A stretch of 64,000 nucleotides of DNA from Nocardia nova SH22a (GTDB lineage Bacteria; Actinomycetota; Actinomycetes; Mycobacteriales; Mycobacteriaceae): positions 558,001 through 622,000 of the forward strand of contig NZ_CP006850.1 of assembly GCF_000523235.1 (NCBI RefSeq), in the 5' to 3' direction. The notes under the pieces were generated by a model. That model was given only the letters and a program-made list of their open reading frames with translations, was not told where the DNA came from and did not search any database. Positions 44,156 to 53,355 of the stretch are shown here, in pieces. Position numbers and translations under genes: made by a program. Each line of letters begins with the position of its first letter. Position 1 is the stretch's first letter.

Positions 44156-45376
44156 ATGGCGGCAAATAAACTCGTCGAAAAGGAAGGCGCCGGAAAGTTT
44201 TTCGGCGCCGGATGGGGCGTGAAGCTCTCGGGAATAGGTCTGGTCCTGTTCCTGGCAGCGATCGTCGCCGTCGCTCTGACGATGTTCGTGGGCGGTTTCA
44301 CGACCACCGAACCGGTATATCTCGACGCACCACGCGCGGGTCTGGTCATGGACAAGGACGCGAAGGTCAAGATTCGCGGTGTGGAGATCGGGCACGTTTC
44401 CGATATCGCGTATACCGGCGATCACGCTCGGCTCACCCTGGCGATGAATCCCGATCAGTTGAAGATGGTTCCCGCCAATGCCACCGTCGATATTCGGTCG
44501 ACGACGGTCTTCGGCGCGAAATACGTGAATTTCATGGAACCGCCGGAGCCTTCGAGCACCCATTTGAAGGCCGGTGCCACGGTGGCCGCGCAGGCGGTGA
44601 CCGTCGAATTCAATACGGTGTTCCAGCATCTGACCGATGTGCTGGCGAAGGTGGCGCCGGAGAAACTGAACGCGACACTGACCGCGCTCGGCACCGCACT
44701 GCAGGGCCGCGGTGACAAACTCGGCCAGCTGCTGGCCGATTCGGATCAGTATCTGGCCGATATCAATCCGAGCCTGCCGGATCTGCAACGCGATCTGCAG
44801 ACCTCGGTCGGCGTGACGAATCTGTACGCGGATGTGACCCCGGATCTGTTGCGCACCACCCACAATGCGACGACCACGAGTAAGACCATCGTCGACGAGA
44901 ACAAGAACTTCGACGCGATGCTGGTGAATCTGATCGGCCTGGCCGACACCACCCGCCCGATCCTGAGCGACAACGCCGAGGCGCTGGCGACCTCACTGGA
45001 TCTGCTGCGCCCCACCACCGCACTGCTGAACGAGTACCGCTCGGGACTCGGCTGCGTGGTCGAGGGAATCGGATCGAACGTCGACATCATGGACAAGATC
45101 TTCGGTGGCGGGCCGGGCGGAACCGTGCTGCTCAACGCGGGCTTCATGCCCGGTGGCGAGCCGTACAAGTACCCGCAGGACCTGCCCAAGGTGAATGCGA
45201 CCGGCGGCCCGCACTGCGAGGGCGTCGCCACCCGCCAGCCGGATGATCACGCCAACTACCTGGTCACCGATACGTCCCAGGGCGAGGTCTGGACTCCTGA
45301 ACTGCATACACACCTGAACGGCCCCAGGGTCTTCCAGATCATGTTCGCCGGACTGCCGGGGGTGCCCAACCCATGA
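44156..45376 (+). CDS. mce4A: Mce4A, substrate-binding protein of sterol import
   Basis: A 406-residue MCE protein: short cytosolic N-terminus, one membrane anchor (SGIGLVLFLAAIVAVALTMFVGG, about residues 24-46), then the MCE/MlaD domain (LVMDKDAKVKIRGVEIGHVSDI through VFGAKYVNFMEP) and a long helical region (LADSDQYLADINPSLPDLQRDL). MCE subunits A-F assemble into the periplasm-spanning tunnel. The ATG at 44156 is chosen because it follows yrbE4B directly; the frame extends further upstream only inside yrbE4B. It overlaps mce4B by 4 nt. Confidence 0.94.
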   Translation: MAANKLVEKEGAGKFFGAGWGVKLSGIGLVLFLAAIVAVALTMFVGGFTTTEPVYLDAPRAGLVMDKDAKVKIRGVEIGHVSDIAYTGDHARLTLAMNPDQLKMVPANATVDIRSTTVFGAKYVNFMEPPEPSSTHLKAGATVAAQAVTVEFNTVFQHLTDVLAKVAPEKLNATLTALGTALQGRGDKLGQLLADSDQYLADINPSLPDLQRDLQTSVGVTNLYADVTPDLLRTTHNATTTSKTIVDENKNFDAMLVNLIGLADTTRPILSDNAEALATSLDLLRPTTALLNEYRSGLGCVVEGIGSNVDIMDKIFGGGPGGTVLLNAGFMPGGEPYKYPQDLPKVNATGGPHCEGVATRQPDDHANYLVTDTSQGEVWTPELHTHLNGPRVFQIMFAGLPGVPNP

Positions 45377-46404
45377 AGCTGAAAATGCACTCGTCGACGC
45401 TCAAGCTGGGGATCTTCACCCTGGTCATGGTCATCGTGCTGGCATTCCTGGTGGTGGTCTTCAGTCAGATGCGATTCTCGCGCGAGACCGGGTATCACGC
45501 GGTGTTCACCAATTCCTCCGGCATGCTGCCCGGGTCCAAGGTGCGGATCGCCGGTGTTCCGGTCGGCTCGGTGAAGAGTGTGAAGGTGGGCAAGGATCAT
45601 CTCGCCCATGTCGATTTCGATGTCGACACCAAATACCGGCTGTACGTCAGCACCCGGGCCACCGTCCGCTACGAGAATCTCGTCGGCGACCGGTATCTGG
45701 AACTGATGGAGGGGCCCGGTACCGCCCAGGTATTGAAGAAGGGCGGCACCATCGGCACCGACAAGACCAAGCCCGCACTGGATCTGGACATGCTGCTCGG
45801 CGGCTTCAAACCCCTGCTGCGCGGCCTGGACCCCACCCAGGTCAACGATCTGACCGGTGCGCTGTTGCAGGTGTTCCAGGGGCAGGGCGGCACCCTGGTC
45901 TCGCTGCTCAACAGCGGCGGTTCGTTCACCAAGACGCTGGCCGACCGGGACGCGCTGATCGGCAGTGTGATCGACAACCTCGAGACCGTGCTGGCGACCA
46001 TCGACGACCACAACAAGGAATTCGACACCACACTCACCGAATTGCAGCGCCTCATCAGCGGTCTGGCCGCGGACAAGGACCCGATCGGCGCGGCACTGCC
46101 GAAACTGGCCGGCGCGACCGGTGATCTGACCGGTCTGCTGCAGGAGGCCCGCCCGGATCTCAAGGAGACCTTCGGGCAGCTCGGGCAGTTGTCGCAGAAC
46201 ATCGACGCGCACTCGAGCGATATCGAGTGGATCTTCCAGCAGCTGCCGACCACGTACCGCAAACTCGTGCGGATCGGCTCCTACGGATCGTTCCTGAACA
46301 TGTACGTCTGTGGTGTGACCATGCTCGCCGATGGTCCGGACGGTAAGCCGATGGAAGTGCACCTGTCGGGTAACCAGACCACGGGAAGGTGCGAGGATAA
46401 GTGA
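45373..46404 (+). CDS. mce4B: Mce4B
   Basis: A 343-residue MCE protein: anchor LGIFTLVMVIVLAFLVVVFSQM (about residues 11-32), MCE domain (NSSGMLPGSKVRIAGVPVGSVKSVKV ... YENLVGDRYLELMEGPG), then a helical tail (TKTLADRDALIGSVIDNLETVLATI). The Ser-Gly-Leu-type P-G-x-V/K-R-[IV]-[AR]-G-V pattern is the family hallmark. Starts by ATGA overlap with mce4A and overlaps mce4C by 4 nt. Confidence 0.94.
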   Translation: MKLKMHSSTLKLGIFTLVMVIVLAFLVVVFSQMRFSRETGYHAVFTNSSGMLPGSKVRIAGVPVGSVKSVKVGKDHLAHVDFDVDTKYRLYVSTRATVRYENLVGDRYLELMEGPGTAQVLKKGGTIGTDKTKPALDLDMLLGGFKPLLRGLDPTQVNDLTGALLQVFQGQGGTLVSLLNSGGSFTKTLADRDALIGSVIDNLETVLATIDDHNKEFDTTLTELQRLISGLAADKDPIGAALPKLAGATGDLTGLLQEARPDLKETFGQLGQLSQNIDAHSSDIEWIFQQLPTTYRKLVRIGSYGSFLNMYVCGVTMLADGPDGKPMEVHLSGNQTTGRCEDK

Positions 46405-47462
46405 AGTCCGAACGGTCCCCCCTGATTTCGGCCGGAATCGTCGGCATCGTGGTGGCGGTGTCGATCGCCCTGTCGGCACTGCAGTTCGACCGGCTGCCGT
46501 TCATCCGCAGCGGCGCCGAATTCACCGCCTACTTCGCCGATGCCGGTGGTCTGATGCCCGGTGATCAGGTGCATGTCGCGGGCGTGCGGTCCGGACAGGT
46601 CGAGAATGTCGGCCTGGACGGGCCCAAGGTCAAGGTCACCTTCAGTCTCGACGAGTCGATCGTGCTGGGGAACAAGACGACCGCCGCGATCAAGACCAAC
46701 ACCCTGCTCGGCCGCAAATCCCTCGACGTCGATCCGCAGGGAACGGGCGCGATCCGCAAGGATCAGCCGATTCCGTTGGAGCGCACCACTTCTCCGTACT
46801 CGCTCAATGACGCCCTCGGCGATCTGACCAAGACGGTGCAGGGGCTGGATCTGGACCAGGTCAACAAAACCCTGGACACGCTGTCGGAAAGTTTCGCCGA
46901 CACCCCGGCTCCGCTGCGCTCGGCGCTCGACGGTGTGACGGCGCTGTCGCGCAGCCTGAACAAGCGCGACGCCGCTCTGACCGAACTGCTCTCGCACGCG
47001 CAGAACGTCACCAAGGTGCTGTCGGATCGCGCCAATCAGATCAACGCGCTGCTGACCGACGGCAACGATCTGCTCGGCGAGCTGGATGCCCGGCGGTCGG
47101 CGCTGAGTCAGCTGATCGTCTACGTCAACCAGCTGGCCCAGCAGCTCACCGGATTCGTCAACGACAACGAAGCGCAGCTGAAACCCGCACTGGACAAACT
47201 GAATTCGGTGCTGCAGCTGTTGCAGCGGAACAAGGACAACCTCGGCAAGGCGCTCGACGCGCTGGGCCCCTACGCCGCGGCGCTCGGTGAGCAGGTCGGC
47301 AGTGGCCCGTACTTCCAGGCCTACCTGTCCAACGTCGAAAGTATCCCGCTGCGGTCCCTGGTCGACGCGCTCGTCTGGCCGGAACGCCTGCCGCAGGATC
47401 TGTACGACTCCTTCGGGCACCCGATCACCACCAACCCCGCCGAAACGGAGCCGCCGCGATGA
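46401..47462 (+). CDS. mce4C: Mce4C
   Basis: A 353-residue MCE protein beginning at GTG 46401: anchor ISAGIVGIVVAVSIALSALQF (about 8-28), MCE domain (AGGLMPGDQVHVAGVRSGQVENVGL ... LGRKSLDVDPQG) and a helical tail rich in Leu/Asn/Asp (LLTDGNDLLGELDARRSAL, LDKLNSVLQLLQRNKDNLGKALDAL). Overlaps both neighbours by 4 nt. Confidence 0.94.
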   Translation: MKSERSPLISAGIVGIVVAVSIALSALQFDRLPFIRSGAEFTAYFADAGGLMPGDQVHVAGVRSGQVENVGLDGPKVKVTFSLDESIVLGNKTTAAIKTNTLLGRKSLDVDPQGTGAIRKDQPIPLERTTSPYSLNDALGDLTKTVQGLDLDQVNKTLDTLSESFADTPAPLRSALDGVTALSRSLNKRDAALTELLSHAQNVTKVLSDRANQINALLTDGNDLLGELDARRSALSQLIVYVNQLAQQLTGFVNDNEAQLKPALDKLNSVLQLLQRNKDNLGKALDALGPYAAALGEQVGSGPYFQAYLSNVESIPLRSLVDALVWPERLPQDLYDSFGHPITTNPAETEPPR

Positions 47463-48709
47463 ACGCAGTGCGCAGACTCTCCAAGGTGCCGCGCTGGGCG
47501 CAGATCGTCGCCGCGATCGTGGTGATCGCCCTGATCGGCTGGCTGATCTACGGCGCCGTCTCGGGCATCGGCAAGAAGCACATCACCGCCTATTTCCCGT
47601 CGACCAACGGCCTGTACGCCGGTGACGACATCCGGGTGCTGGGCGTGAAGGTCGGCCGGATCGACAAGATCAAGCCTGGTAAGGATCAGGTCGAGGTCGA
47701 TATGACCGTGAACCGCGGGGTGGACGTCCCGGCCGATGCCAAGGCCGTGCTGATCTCCCCGAACCTGGTGTCGGCCCGGTTCGTCCAGCTCGCGCCCGTC
47801 TACACCGGCGGGCCCAAGATGGGGAACAACGGCCGGATTCCGATCGAGCACACCGCCGTTCCGGTGGAGTGGGACGACATCAAGAAGGAACTCACCGAAC
47901 TCTCCAAGGCCCTCGGCCCGGTCGGCGAGGACAAGCAGGGCTCGTTCGGGCGGGTCATCGACACCGCGGCGAACAACCTCGGCAACGGCAATGCCCAGGC
48001 GTTCCGCGACACTCTGCAGGAGCTGTCGCACACCCTCAACACGCTGTCGGACGGGCGGACCGATCTGTTCGGCAGCATCCGCAATCTGCAGCAGTTCGTC
48101 GACGTGCTGTCCAAGAGCAACGAGCAGATCGTGCAGTTCGGCGGGCGGCTGGCCTCGGTCTCGTCGGTGCTGGCCGACACCTCGAACGATCTCGGCGCGG
48201 GACTGGACAACCTCGATTCCGCGATCGGCGACGTGAAGCGATTCCTCGACGAGCGTGGCGGGGCCCTGACCGAGAGCGTGCAGCGGCTCAGCGATGTGAC
48301 CCAGCTGCTCGCCGACAAGCGCGGCGATATCGAGCGCGTCCTGCACGCCGGTCCGACCGGCCTGGTGAACTTCTATCAGATCTACAAGCCCGCGCAGGGT
48401 TCGCTCGCGGGCGCCGTGGTCGGTACGAACTTCGCCAACGCCTCGGCCTTCCTGTGCGGTTCCGTCGAGGCCATCGAGGCCGATGATTCCGACAAGTCCG
48501 CGGCACTGTGCAAACAGTACGTGGCGCCGGTGATCAATTCGCTGATGATGAACTACCCGCCGATCCTGGCGAATCCGGCCTCGCTGCAGACCGCGTTCCC
48601 GCAGCAGCTCACGTTCAGCACGCCGGAGCTGGCCGATCGCGTGAACACCGCCCCGCCGAGCAGCGTGCCGAACGGCATCGCGGGCCTGGCCCTTCCAGGA
48701 GGTCGCTGA
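47459..48709 (+). CDS. mce4D: Mce4D
   Basis: A 416-residue MCE protein: anchor IVAAIVVIALIGWLIYGAVSG (about 16-36), MCE domain (STNGLYAGDDIRVLGVKVGRIDKIK ... LISPNLVSARFVQLAPVYTGG), helical region (LQELSHTLNTLSDGRTDLF, LDERGGALTESVQRLSDVTQLL) and a C-terminal cysteine-containing tail (FLCGSVEAIEAD, AALCKQYVAP). Its TGA shares one base with the mce4E ATG. Confidence 0.94.
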   Translation: MNAVRRLSKVPRWAQIVAAIVVIALIGWLIYGAVSGIGKKHITAYFPSTNGLYAGDDIRVLGVKVGRIDKIKPGKDQVEVDMTVNRGVDVPADAKAVLISPNLVSARFVQLAPVYTGGPKMGNNGRIPIEHTAVPVEWDDIKKELTELSKALGPVGEDKQGSFGRVIDTAANNLGNGNAQAFRDTLQELSHTLNTLSDGRTDLFGSIRNLQQFVDVLSKSNEQIVQFGGRLASVSSVLADTSNDLGAGLDNLDSAIGDVKRFLDERGGALTESVQRLSDVTQLLADKRGDIERVLHAGPTGLVNFYQIYKPAQGSLAGAVVGTNFANASAFLCGSVEAIEADDSDKSAALCKQYVAPVINSLMMNYPPILANPASLQTAFPQQLTFSTPELADRVNTAPPSSVPNGIAGLALPGGR

Positions 48710-49956
48710 TGCGTAACCGTCGCAGGCGAATAGCGGCCGTCGCCCTCGGCGTGGCCGTACTGATGGGCGCCACCGGATGTGAGTGGGACGGGCTGAACTC
48801 GGTGTCGATGCCGGGGGCCGCGGGAACCGGCGAAGGTTCCTGGAAGGTCCGCATCCAGATGCCGAATGTGACCACGCTGACCCGCAATTCGCCGGTCAAG
48901 GTCGACGACGTGACCGTCGGATCGGTGAGCGGTATCGAACTCCAGGACTGGCACGCCCTGGTCACCGTGAGTCTCGACAAGGGCGTGAACCTGCCCGAGA
49001 ACGCGGTCGCCCGCATCGGTCAGACCAGTCTGCTGGGCAGCAATCACGTCGAACTCGCCGCCCCGACCGGTATAGCGCCGGAAGGGAAGTTGAAGGACGG
49101 CGATCTGATCCCGCTCGATCGGGCGGGGACCTTCCCGACGACCGAGCAGACGCTGTCGTCGCTGTCGGTGGTGCTCAACGGCGGCGGAATCTCGCAGCTG
49201 GAGACCATCACCCACGAGTTGAACGCCACCTTCAACGGCCGCGAGGACGCGATCCGCGACCTGCTGCCGCAGCTGAATCAGCTCACCACGACCCTCGATC
49301 AGCAGACCGGTGACATCATCTCCGCGATGGGCGGGCTGGATCGGTTCGGCGGTGAACTGGCCCAGGAGAAGGACCGGGTGACCGAGGCCATCACCAAGAT
49401 CCATCCGGCGCTGACGGTGCTGGCCGACAAGCGCGAGAACATCACGAAAACCATTACGGCCCTGGGCGATCTGAGCGGTGTCGTGCAGCAGGTGATCGCC
49501 ACGAGTGGTGACAATCTGAAGGCGAACCTGGCCAATCTCTGGCCCACGCTGCAGACCCTCGCCAACACCGGTGACCGGCTGGCCGCGTCACTGCAGTTGC
49601 TGCTCACCTTCCCGTTCCCGATCAAGGGCATCAACAAGGCGATCAAGGGCGACTACATGAACCTGTTCGTCACCTACGACCTGACCAGCGCGCGCATGGA
49701 CTCCAACTTCCTCACCGGCACCCCGCTGGGCGGCAAATTCGGTGGCGTGCAAGCGAAATACGGTGTCGAGGCGGCGCTGGGCACGATCGCCGGAACCGCC
49801 GGTGAGAAGGGCGACCCCGTACAGGGACCGCTGCAGCCCCCGCCGCCGGGTCAGGCGCCGGCACTGCCCGGACTGCCGCCGATTCCGGGGCTGCCCGCGA
49901 TTCCCGGGCTGACGGTTCCCGTTCCCGTTGCGCCGCAAGGAGGTCCGGGACAGTGA
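48709..49956 (+). CDS. mce4E: Mce4E, lipoprotein subunit (LprN-like)
   Basis: A 415-residue MCE lipoprotein. The signal MRNRRRRIAAVALGVAVLMG leads to a lipobox-like ATGC with the modified Cys at residue 24, unlike the uncleaved anchors of the other Mce4 subunits; this matches Mce4E/LprN. The MCE domain follows (TRNSPVKVDDVTVGSVSGIELQDW ... LGSNHVELAAP). The C-terminus is Pro-rich (PPPPGQAPALPGLPPIPGLP). Overlaps mce4F by 4 nt (GTGA). Confidence 0.93.
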   Translation: MRNRRRRIAAVALGVAVLMGATGCEWDGLNSVSMPGAAGTGEGSWKVRIQMPNVTTLTRNSPVKVDDVTVGSVSGIELQDWHALVTVSLDKGVNLPENAVARIGQTSLLGSNHVELAAPTGIAPEGKLKDGDLIPLDRAGTFPTTEQTLSSLSVVLNGGGISQLETITHELNATFNGREDAIRDLLPQLNQLTTTLDQQTGDIISAMGGLDRFGGELAQEKDRVTEAITKIHPALTVLADKRENITKTITALGDLSGVVQQVIATSGDNLKANLANLWPTLQTLANTGDRLAASLQLLLTFPFPIKGINKAIKGDYMNLFVTYDLTSARMDSNFLTGTPLGGKFGGVQAKYGVEAALGTIAGTAGEKGDPVQGPLQPPPPGQAPALPGLPPIPGLPAIPGLTVPVPVAPQGGPGQ

Positions 49957-51365
49957 AACTCAGCAAGTTCGTCCGGACGCAGCTGGTCATCTTCGCGATC
50001 GTGGCCGTGGTGAGCCTGGTCGTCATGTCCGCCAGCTATCTGCACCTACCGGCGATGTTCGGTATCGGCCGCTATCAGGTCACGGTGCAACTGGAGGCCA
50101 CCGGCGGGCTGTATCCGACCGCGAACGTCACCTATCGCGGGACGAATATCGGCAAGGTCCAGGATGTGAAGCTCACCCCGGACGGGGTGGACGCGCGCAT
50201 GTCGATCAGCAGCAAGTACAAGGTCCCCGCCGATGTGGACGCCTACGTCAAGAGCGTGTCCGCGATCGGTGAGCAGTACGTGGACCTGGTTCCGGTGGAG
50301 AATCCGCACGGCGGGAATCTGCGCGACGGATCGGTGATTCCGGTGCAGCGCACCAGACTTCCGCAGGATGTCGGCGACATGCTCGACCAGGCCGATCGCC
50401 TGCTGTCCTCGGTCGCGGACACCAAACTGCGCGAGGTGATCGACGACGCCTTCATCGCGTTCAACGGCGCCGGGCCGGATCTGCAGCGCTTCATCGACTC
50501 CGCATCGCTGCTGGTGCAGGAGGCCAAGGGCAGTACCGAACAGACGAAGGATCTGCTGGCCAAGCTGGGACCGCTGCTGGACACGCAGAATCGATCGGAT
50601 CCGGATATCCGGGCGTGGACCAAGAACCTCGCGACGGTGACCGATCAACTGCGCGAACACGATCCGTCGTTGCGGGACCTGATCCAGCGCACCCCCTCGG
50701 CGGCGCAGAAGGTCAGTTCGACCTTCCAGGATCTGAAGCCGACGCTGCCGATCCTGCTGTCGAATCTGGTCTCGGTGGGACAGGTCGGCGTGACGTATCA
50801 CGCGGGCGTGGAACAGATCCTGGTGGTGCTGCCGCCGATGATCGCCGCCCTGATGACAGCCGCCAAGAGCTCCCCGACCAAGTACGGCGCCAAGGCGGAC
50901 TTCATGCTCGGGCTGAACGATCCGCCCGGTTGCACCACCGGCTTCCTGCCGCCGGATCAGCGGCGTTCGCCCACGGATTTCAGCATCCCGGACACTCCCG
51001 AGCTGTACTGCAAGATCTCCCAGGACTCGAGCACCGCGGTGCGCGGCATCCGCAACTTCCCGTGTGCGGAGGTGCCGGGCAAGCGGGCTCCGACCCCGGA
51101 GCTGTGCCGCGACCCGCGCGGATATGTCCCGGAGGGCACCAATCCGGCGTTCGGCCCGCCGCAGCCGGTGCCGTCGGCCGGTGAACCGCCCGCCCAGGGC
51201 ACGCAGACCCATCCGGCCTCGTTCTCGAACCGGTCGCTGGATCCGAGCACGGGCACCTTCACCGGTCCCGACGGCCGGACCTACCGTCAGGGGGATATCG
51301 GTGCCGACGGTTCGGGCACGGTACCGTCGAGTTGGCAGTCGATGCTGGAGCAGCAGCAGCGATGA
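49953..51365 (+). CDS. mce4F: Mce4F
   Basis: A 470-residue MCE protein starting GTG 49953: anchor TQLVIFAIVAVVSLVVMSASY (about 8-28), MCE domain (TGGLYPTANVTYRGTNIGKVQDVKL ... IGEQYVDLVPVENP), helical region, then a C-terminal part with cysteines (NDPPGCTTGFLPP, ELYCKISQ, NFPCAEVPG, PELCRDPRGYVPEG) typical of Mce F subunits. Its stop is followed by a 24-codon ORF coupled by ATGA. Confidence 0.94.
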   Translation: MKLSKFVRTQLVIFAIVAVVSLVVMSASYLHLPAMFGIGRYQVTVQLEATGGLYPTANVTYRGTNIGKVQDVKLTPDGVDARMSISSKYKVPADVDAYVKSVSAIGEQYVDLVPVENPHGGNLRDGSVIPVQRTRLPQDVGDMLDQADRLLSSVADTKLREVIDDAFIAFNGAGPDLQRFIDSASLLVQEAKGSTEQTKDLLAKLGPLLDTQNRSDPDIRAWTKNLATVTDQLREHDPSLRDLIQRTPSAAQKVSSTFQDLKPTLPILLSNLVSVGQVGVTYHAGVEQILVVLPPMIAALMTAAKSSPTKYGAKADFMLGLNDPPGCTTGFLPPDQRRSPTDFSIPDTPELYCKISQDSSTAVRGIRNFPCAEVPGKRAPTPELCRDPRGYVPEGTNPAFGPPQPVPSAGEPPAQGTQTHPASFSNRSLDPSTGTFTGPDGRTYRQGDIGADGSGTVPSSWQSMLEQQQR

Positions 51366-51436
51366 GCGAGCAAAGCAACCACAACAGTGCGCGGTCGCGC
51401 CCGGCCGGGCGTATCGCCATCGAGGTACTGGTATGA
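51362..51436 (+). CDS. 24-residue ORF bridging mce4F and the Mce-associated gene
   Basis: ATG 51362 overlaps the mce4F TGA (ATGA) and the ORF ends at TGA 51434-51436, which overlaps the ATG of the next gene (ATGA again). The peptide begins MSEQSNHNSA and ends RIAIEVLV. All other junctions in this operon are direct, so the ORF neatly fills a 67-nt gap. It may act as a translational relay; a peptide function is not evident. Confidence 0.45.
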   Translation: MSEQSNHNSARSRPAGRIAIEVLV

Positions 51437-52539
51437 GTGAAACCGAATCCACGCAGACCGGCAGGGTACGGCGGCGCGCCGGCCGCCCGGCGGGTCCGCC
51501 GGTGGACGAGGCCGACGCCGGGGCGAGTGCGAACGCCCCGGCTGCCGCGAAGGGCGAATCCGCCGTACAGCAAACGACCGGCGATGCCGCGGCGACCACG
51601 AAATCGGCTGCCGCGGGCACTGCGGACGCGACGGTGAAACTCGCGACCGCGAAGCCCGCCGCCGATGACGCGACGGAGAAGCTCGCAACCGCGAAGTCCG
51701 CGTCCGGCGCGACCGAAAAGCTTGCGGCCGCTGAGCCCGCTACCGACGACACGACCGAGAAGCTCGCGACCGCGAAGTCCGGCGGCGAGCTTGCCGACCC
51801 CGCGTCCGAAGACGCGACGGCGAAGCTCGCGACCGAGGCGCCCGCCGAGGATGCGACGGTGAAGTCTTCGAAGGACAAGAAGTCCTCGAAGTACGCCAGG
51901 TACTCGAAGGCGGCCAGGGCTGGTCGGTACTCGAAATCCGCCCGGGACGCGGAATCCGCGCAGTCCGACGACGAGACCGTGAAGTTGCCGGTCTCGTCCG
52001 AGACCGATGCCGACGCTTCCACGGAAATCCCGGACGAGTCCGGGAAGAAGAAGCTCGGTGTGCTGGGCTGGGCGGCCGCGGTGGTCGCGGTGCTGTCGTT
52101 GCTGGGGCTGCTCGGTTCCGGCGGCTTCTACTTCTATCACCAGCACCAGACCGATTCGCTCGCCTCGCAGCGCGACGATTATGTGCAGACCGCCAAGCAG
52201 GCCGTCCTGAATCTCACCAATATCAAGGACGACAGCGCGCAGCAGGACATCGACCGGGTGCTGTCGGTGGCCTCCGGTCAGCTCAAGGAGGAGTACTCCG
52301 CGCGCAAGGACGACTACGCGAAGGTCGTGCAGCAGGCCAAGGTGAAGGCCAGCGGTGAGATCATCGAGGCGGCGCTGGAGAGTTCGGACGACAGTTCCGC
52401 CAAGGTGCTCGTCGCGGCGAAGCAGACGCTGACCAATGCCGGTTCTCCCGATCCGCAGCAGCGCTACTACCGCTTCCGCATCACCGTGACCCGCGACGGT
52501 GGGCACACCACCGCATCGAAGGTGGAGTTCGTCGCATGA
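51433..52539 (+). CDS. Mce-associated membrane protein with DATxKLA repeats (Rv3493c-like)
   Basis: A 368-residue protein. Residues 1-205 are cytosolic and disordered, with about seven copies of a [A/T/E]T-[V/E/A]-K-L-A unit (starting near 66, 80, 93, 107, 128, 141 and 181) and a Lys/Ser/Tyr-rich patch (KDKKSSKYARYSKAARAG, 147-164). One membrane helix follows (LGWAAAVVAVLSLLGLLGSG, about 211-230), then a roughly 135-residue periplasmic Mce-associated domain (DYVQTAKQAVLNLTNI ... RYYRFRITVTRDG). It corresponds to Rv3493c. The repeat-rich N-terminus is the unusual part. GAGG precedes ATG 51433. Confidence 0.85.
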   Translation: MSETESTQTGRVRRRAGRPAGPPVDEADAGASANAPAAAKGESAVQQTTGDAAATTKSAAAGTADATVKLATAKPAADDATEKLATAKSASGATEKLAAAEPATDDTTEKLATAKSGGELADPASEDATAKLATEAPAEDATVKSSKDKKSSKYARYSKAARAGRYSKSARDAESAQSDDETVKLPVSSETDADASTEIPDESGKKKLGVLGWAAAVVAVLSLLGLLGSGGFYFYHQHQTDSLASQRDDYVQTAKQAVLNLTNIKDDSAQQDIDRVLSVASGQLKEEYSARKDDYAKVVQQAKVKASGEIIEAALESSDDSSAKVLVAAKQTLTNAGSPDPQQRYYRFRITVTRDGGHTTASKVEFVA

Positions 52540-53024
52540 GAAACAACCTCCGTCCCATCCTGTTCGTCTCCGCGGCGGTGCTGCTCGTGGCGGCCCTCGC
52601 CGTCGGCGGGTTCACCGGATTCAAGTACTGGTCGGATCAGCAGACCGAGCACGCCCGGTCGGAATCGGTCGGCGCGGCGCAGACCACGGTGACCGGCATG
52701 TTCACCTACGACTTCAACAATGTCGACACCGAGCTGCCGAAGTCGGCGGACAATCTGACCCCGGATTTCCGCAAGGACTATCTGAAGCTCGTCAACGAGG
52801 TGATCGCCAAGGGCGCCAAGGAGAAGCAGCTCACGGTGAAGGCGAGCAGTCAGGCCGCTGGTGTGGTCTCGGCCGATCGTTCACACGCCGTCGTGCTGGT
52901 CTACCTGAACCAGATCACCACCAGCAAGGATTCTCCGCAGGGCGCCATCACGCCCAGCCGGGTCCGGGTGACGATGGAGAAGCAGGACGGCCGCTGGCTG
53001 GCCTCCCAGGTCACGCCGATCTGA
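52536..53024 (+). CDS. Mce-associated membrane protein (Rv3492c-like)
   Basis: A 162-residue protein: short N-terminus, one membrane helix (ILFVSAAVLLVAALAVGGFTG, about 8-28) and a periplasmic Mce-associated domain (AAQTTVTGMFTYDFNNVDTELP ... VRVTMEKQDGRWLASQVTPI). Mas proteins stabilise the Mce complex in mycobacteria. It is the last gene of the operon and overlaps its predecessor by 4 nt (ATGA). Confidence 0.9.
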   Translation: MRNNLRPILFVSAAVLLVAALAVGGFTGFKYWSDQQTEHARSESVGAAQTTVTGMFTYDFNNVDTELPKSADNLTPDFRKDYLKLVNEVIAKGAKEKQLTVKASSQAAGVVSADRSHAVVLVYLNQITTSKDSPQGAITPSRVRVTMEKQDGRWLASQVTPI

Positions 53025-53355
53025 GGATCTCCCTTAAGCGAATCCGGTTCCGGCCGTTAAGGGTTCGCCCATACCGTCGTCGGCACAGCGATTCCGAGGC
53101 GGGATCGGTGGTCGACTCCGGCGAGTCGAGTCGCACCTCCCGCTGATGAAGCGAGCCTGTACCGGGCGGTCCACGCCGCCCGGTGAGTCGGCGGGTGCGG
53201 CGGAATCCGGAACGGGGCGGCTTGCGGCGGCCGTGGCGTTCCGGCGGATGCCAGGACCGGGATTCGGTTGCACAGGTCTCGCGGAAGCGGGTGTCGACGG
53301 TCCGGATCGAAGGGTGTACCCCGCCTCGGGATCGCTGTGCGATGAATGGTTACTG
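53025..53355. other. Gene-free stretch with a weak terminator
   Basis: CCCTTAA (53032-53038) and TTAAGGG (53058-53064) flank GC-rich sequence just after the mce4 operon and could form the terminator stem. No gene is supported in the remainder; M. tuberculosis Rv3491 has no visible counterpart here. Confidence 0.5.

Noticed and set aside
53032..53064. Palindrome near the end of the mce4 operon as a KstR or other operator
   Set aside because: CCCTTAA/TTAAGGG lacks the AAC/GTT core of KstR; it is better read as a weak terminator.
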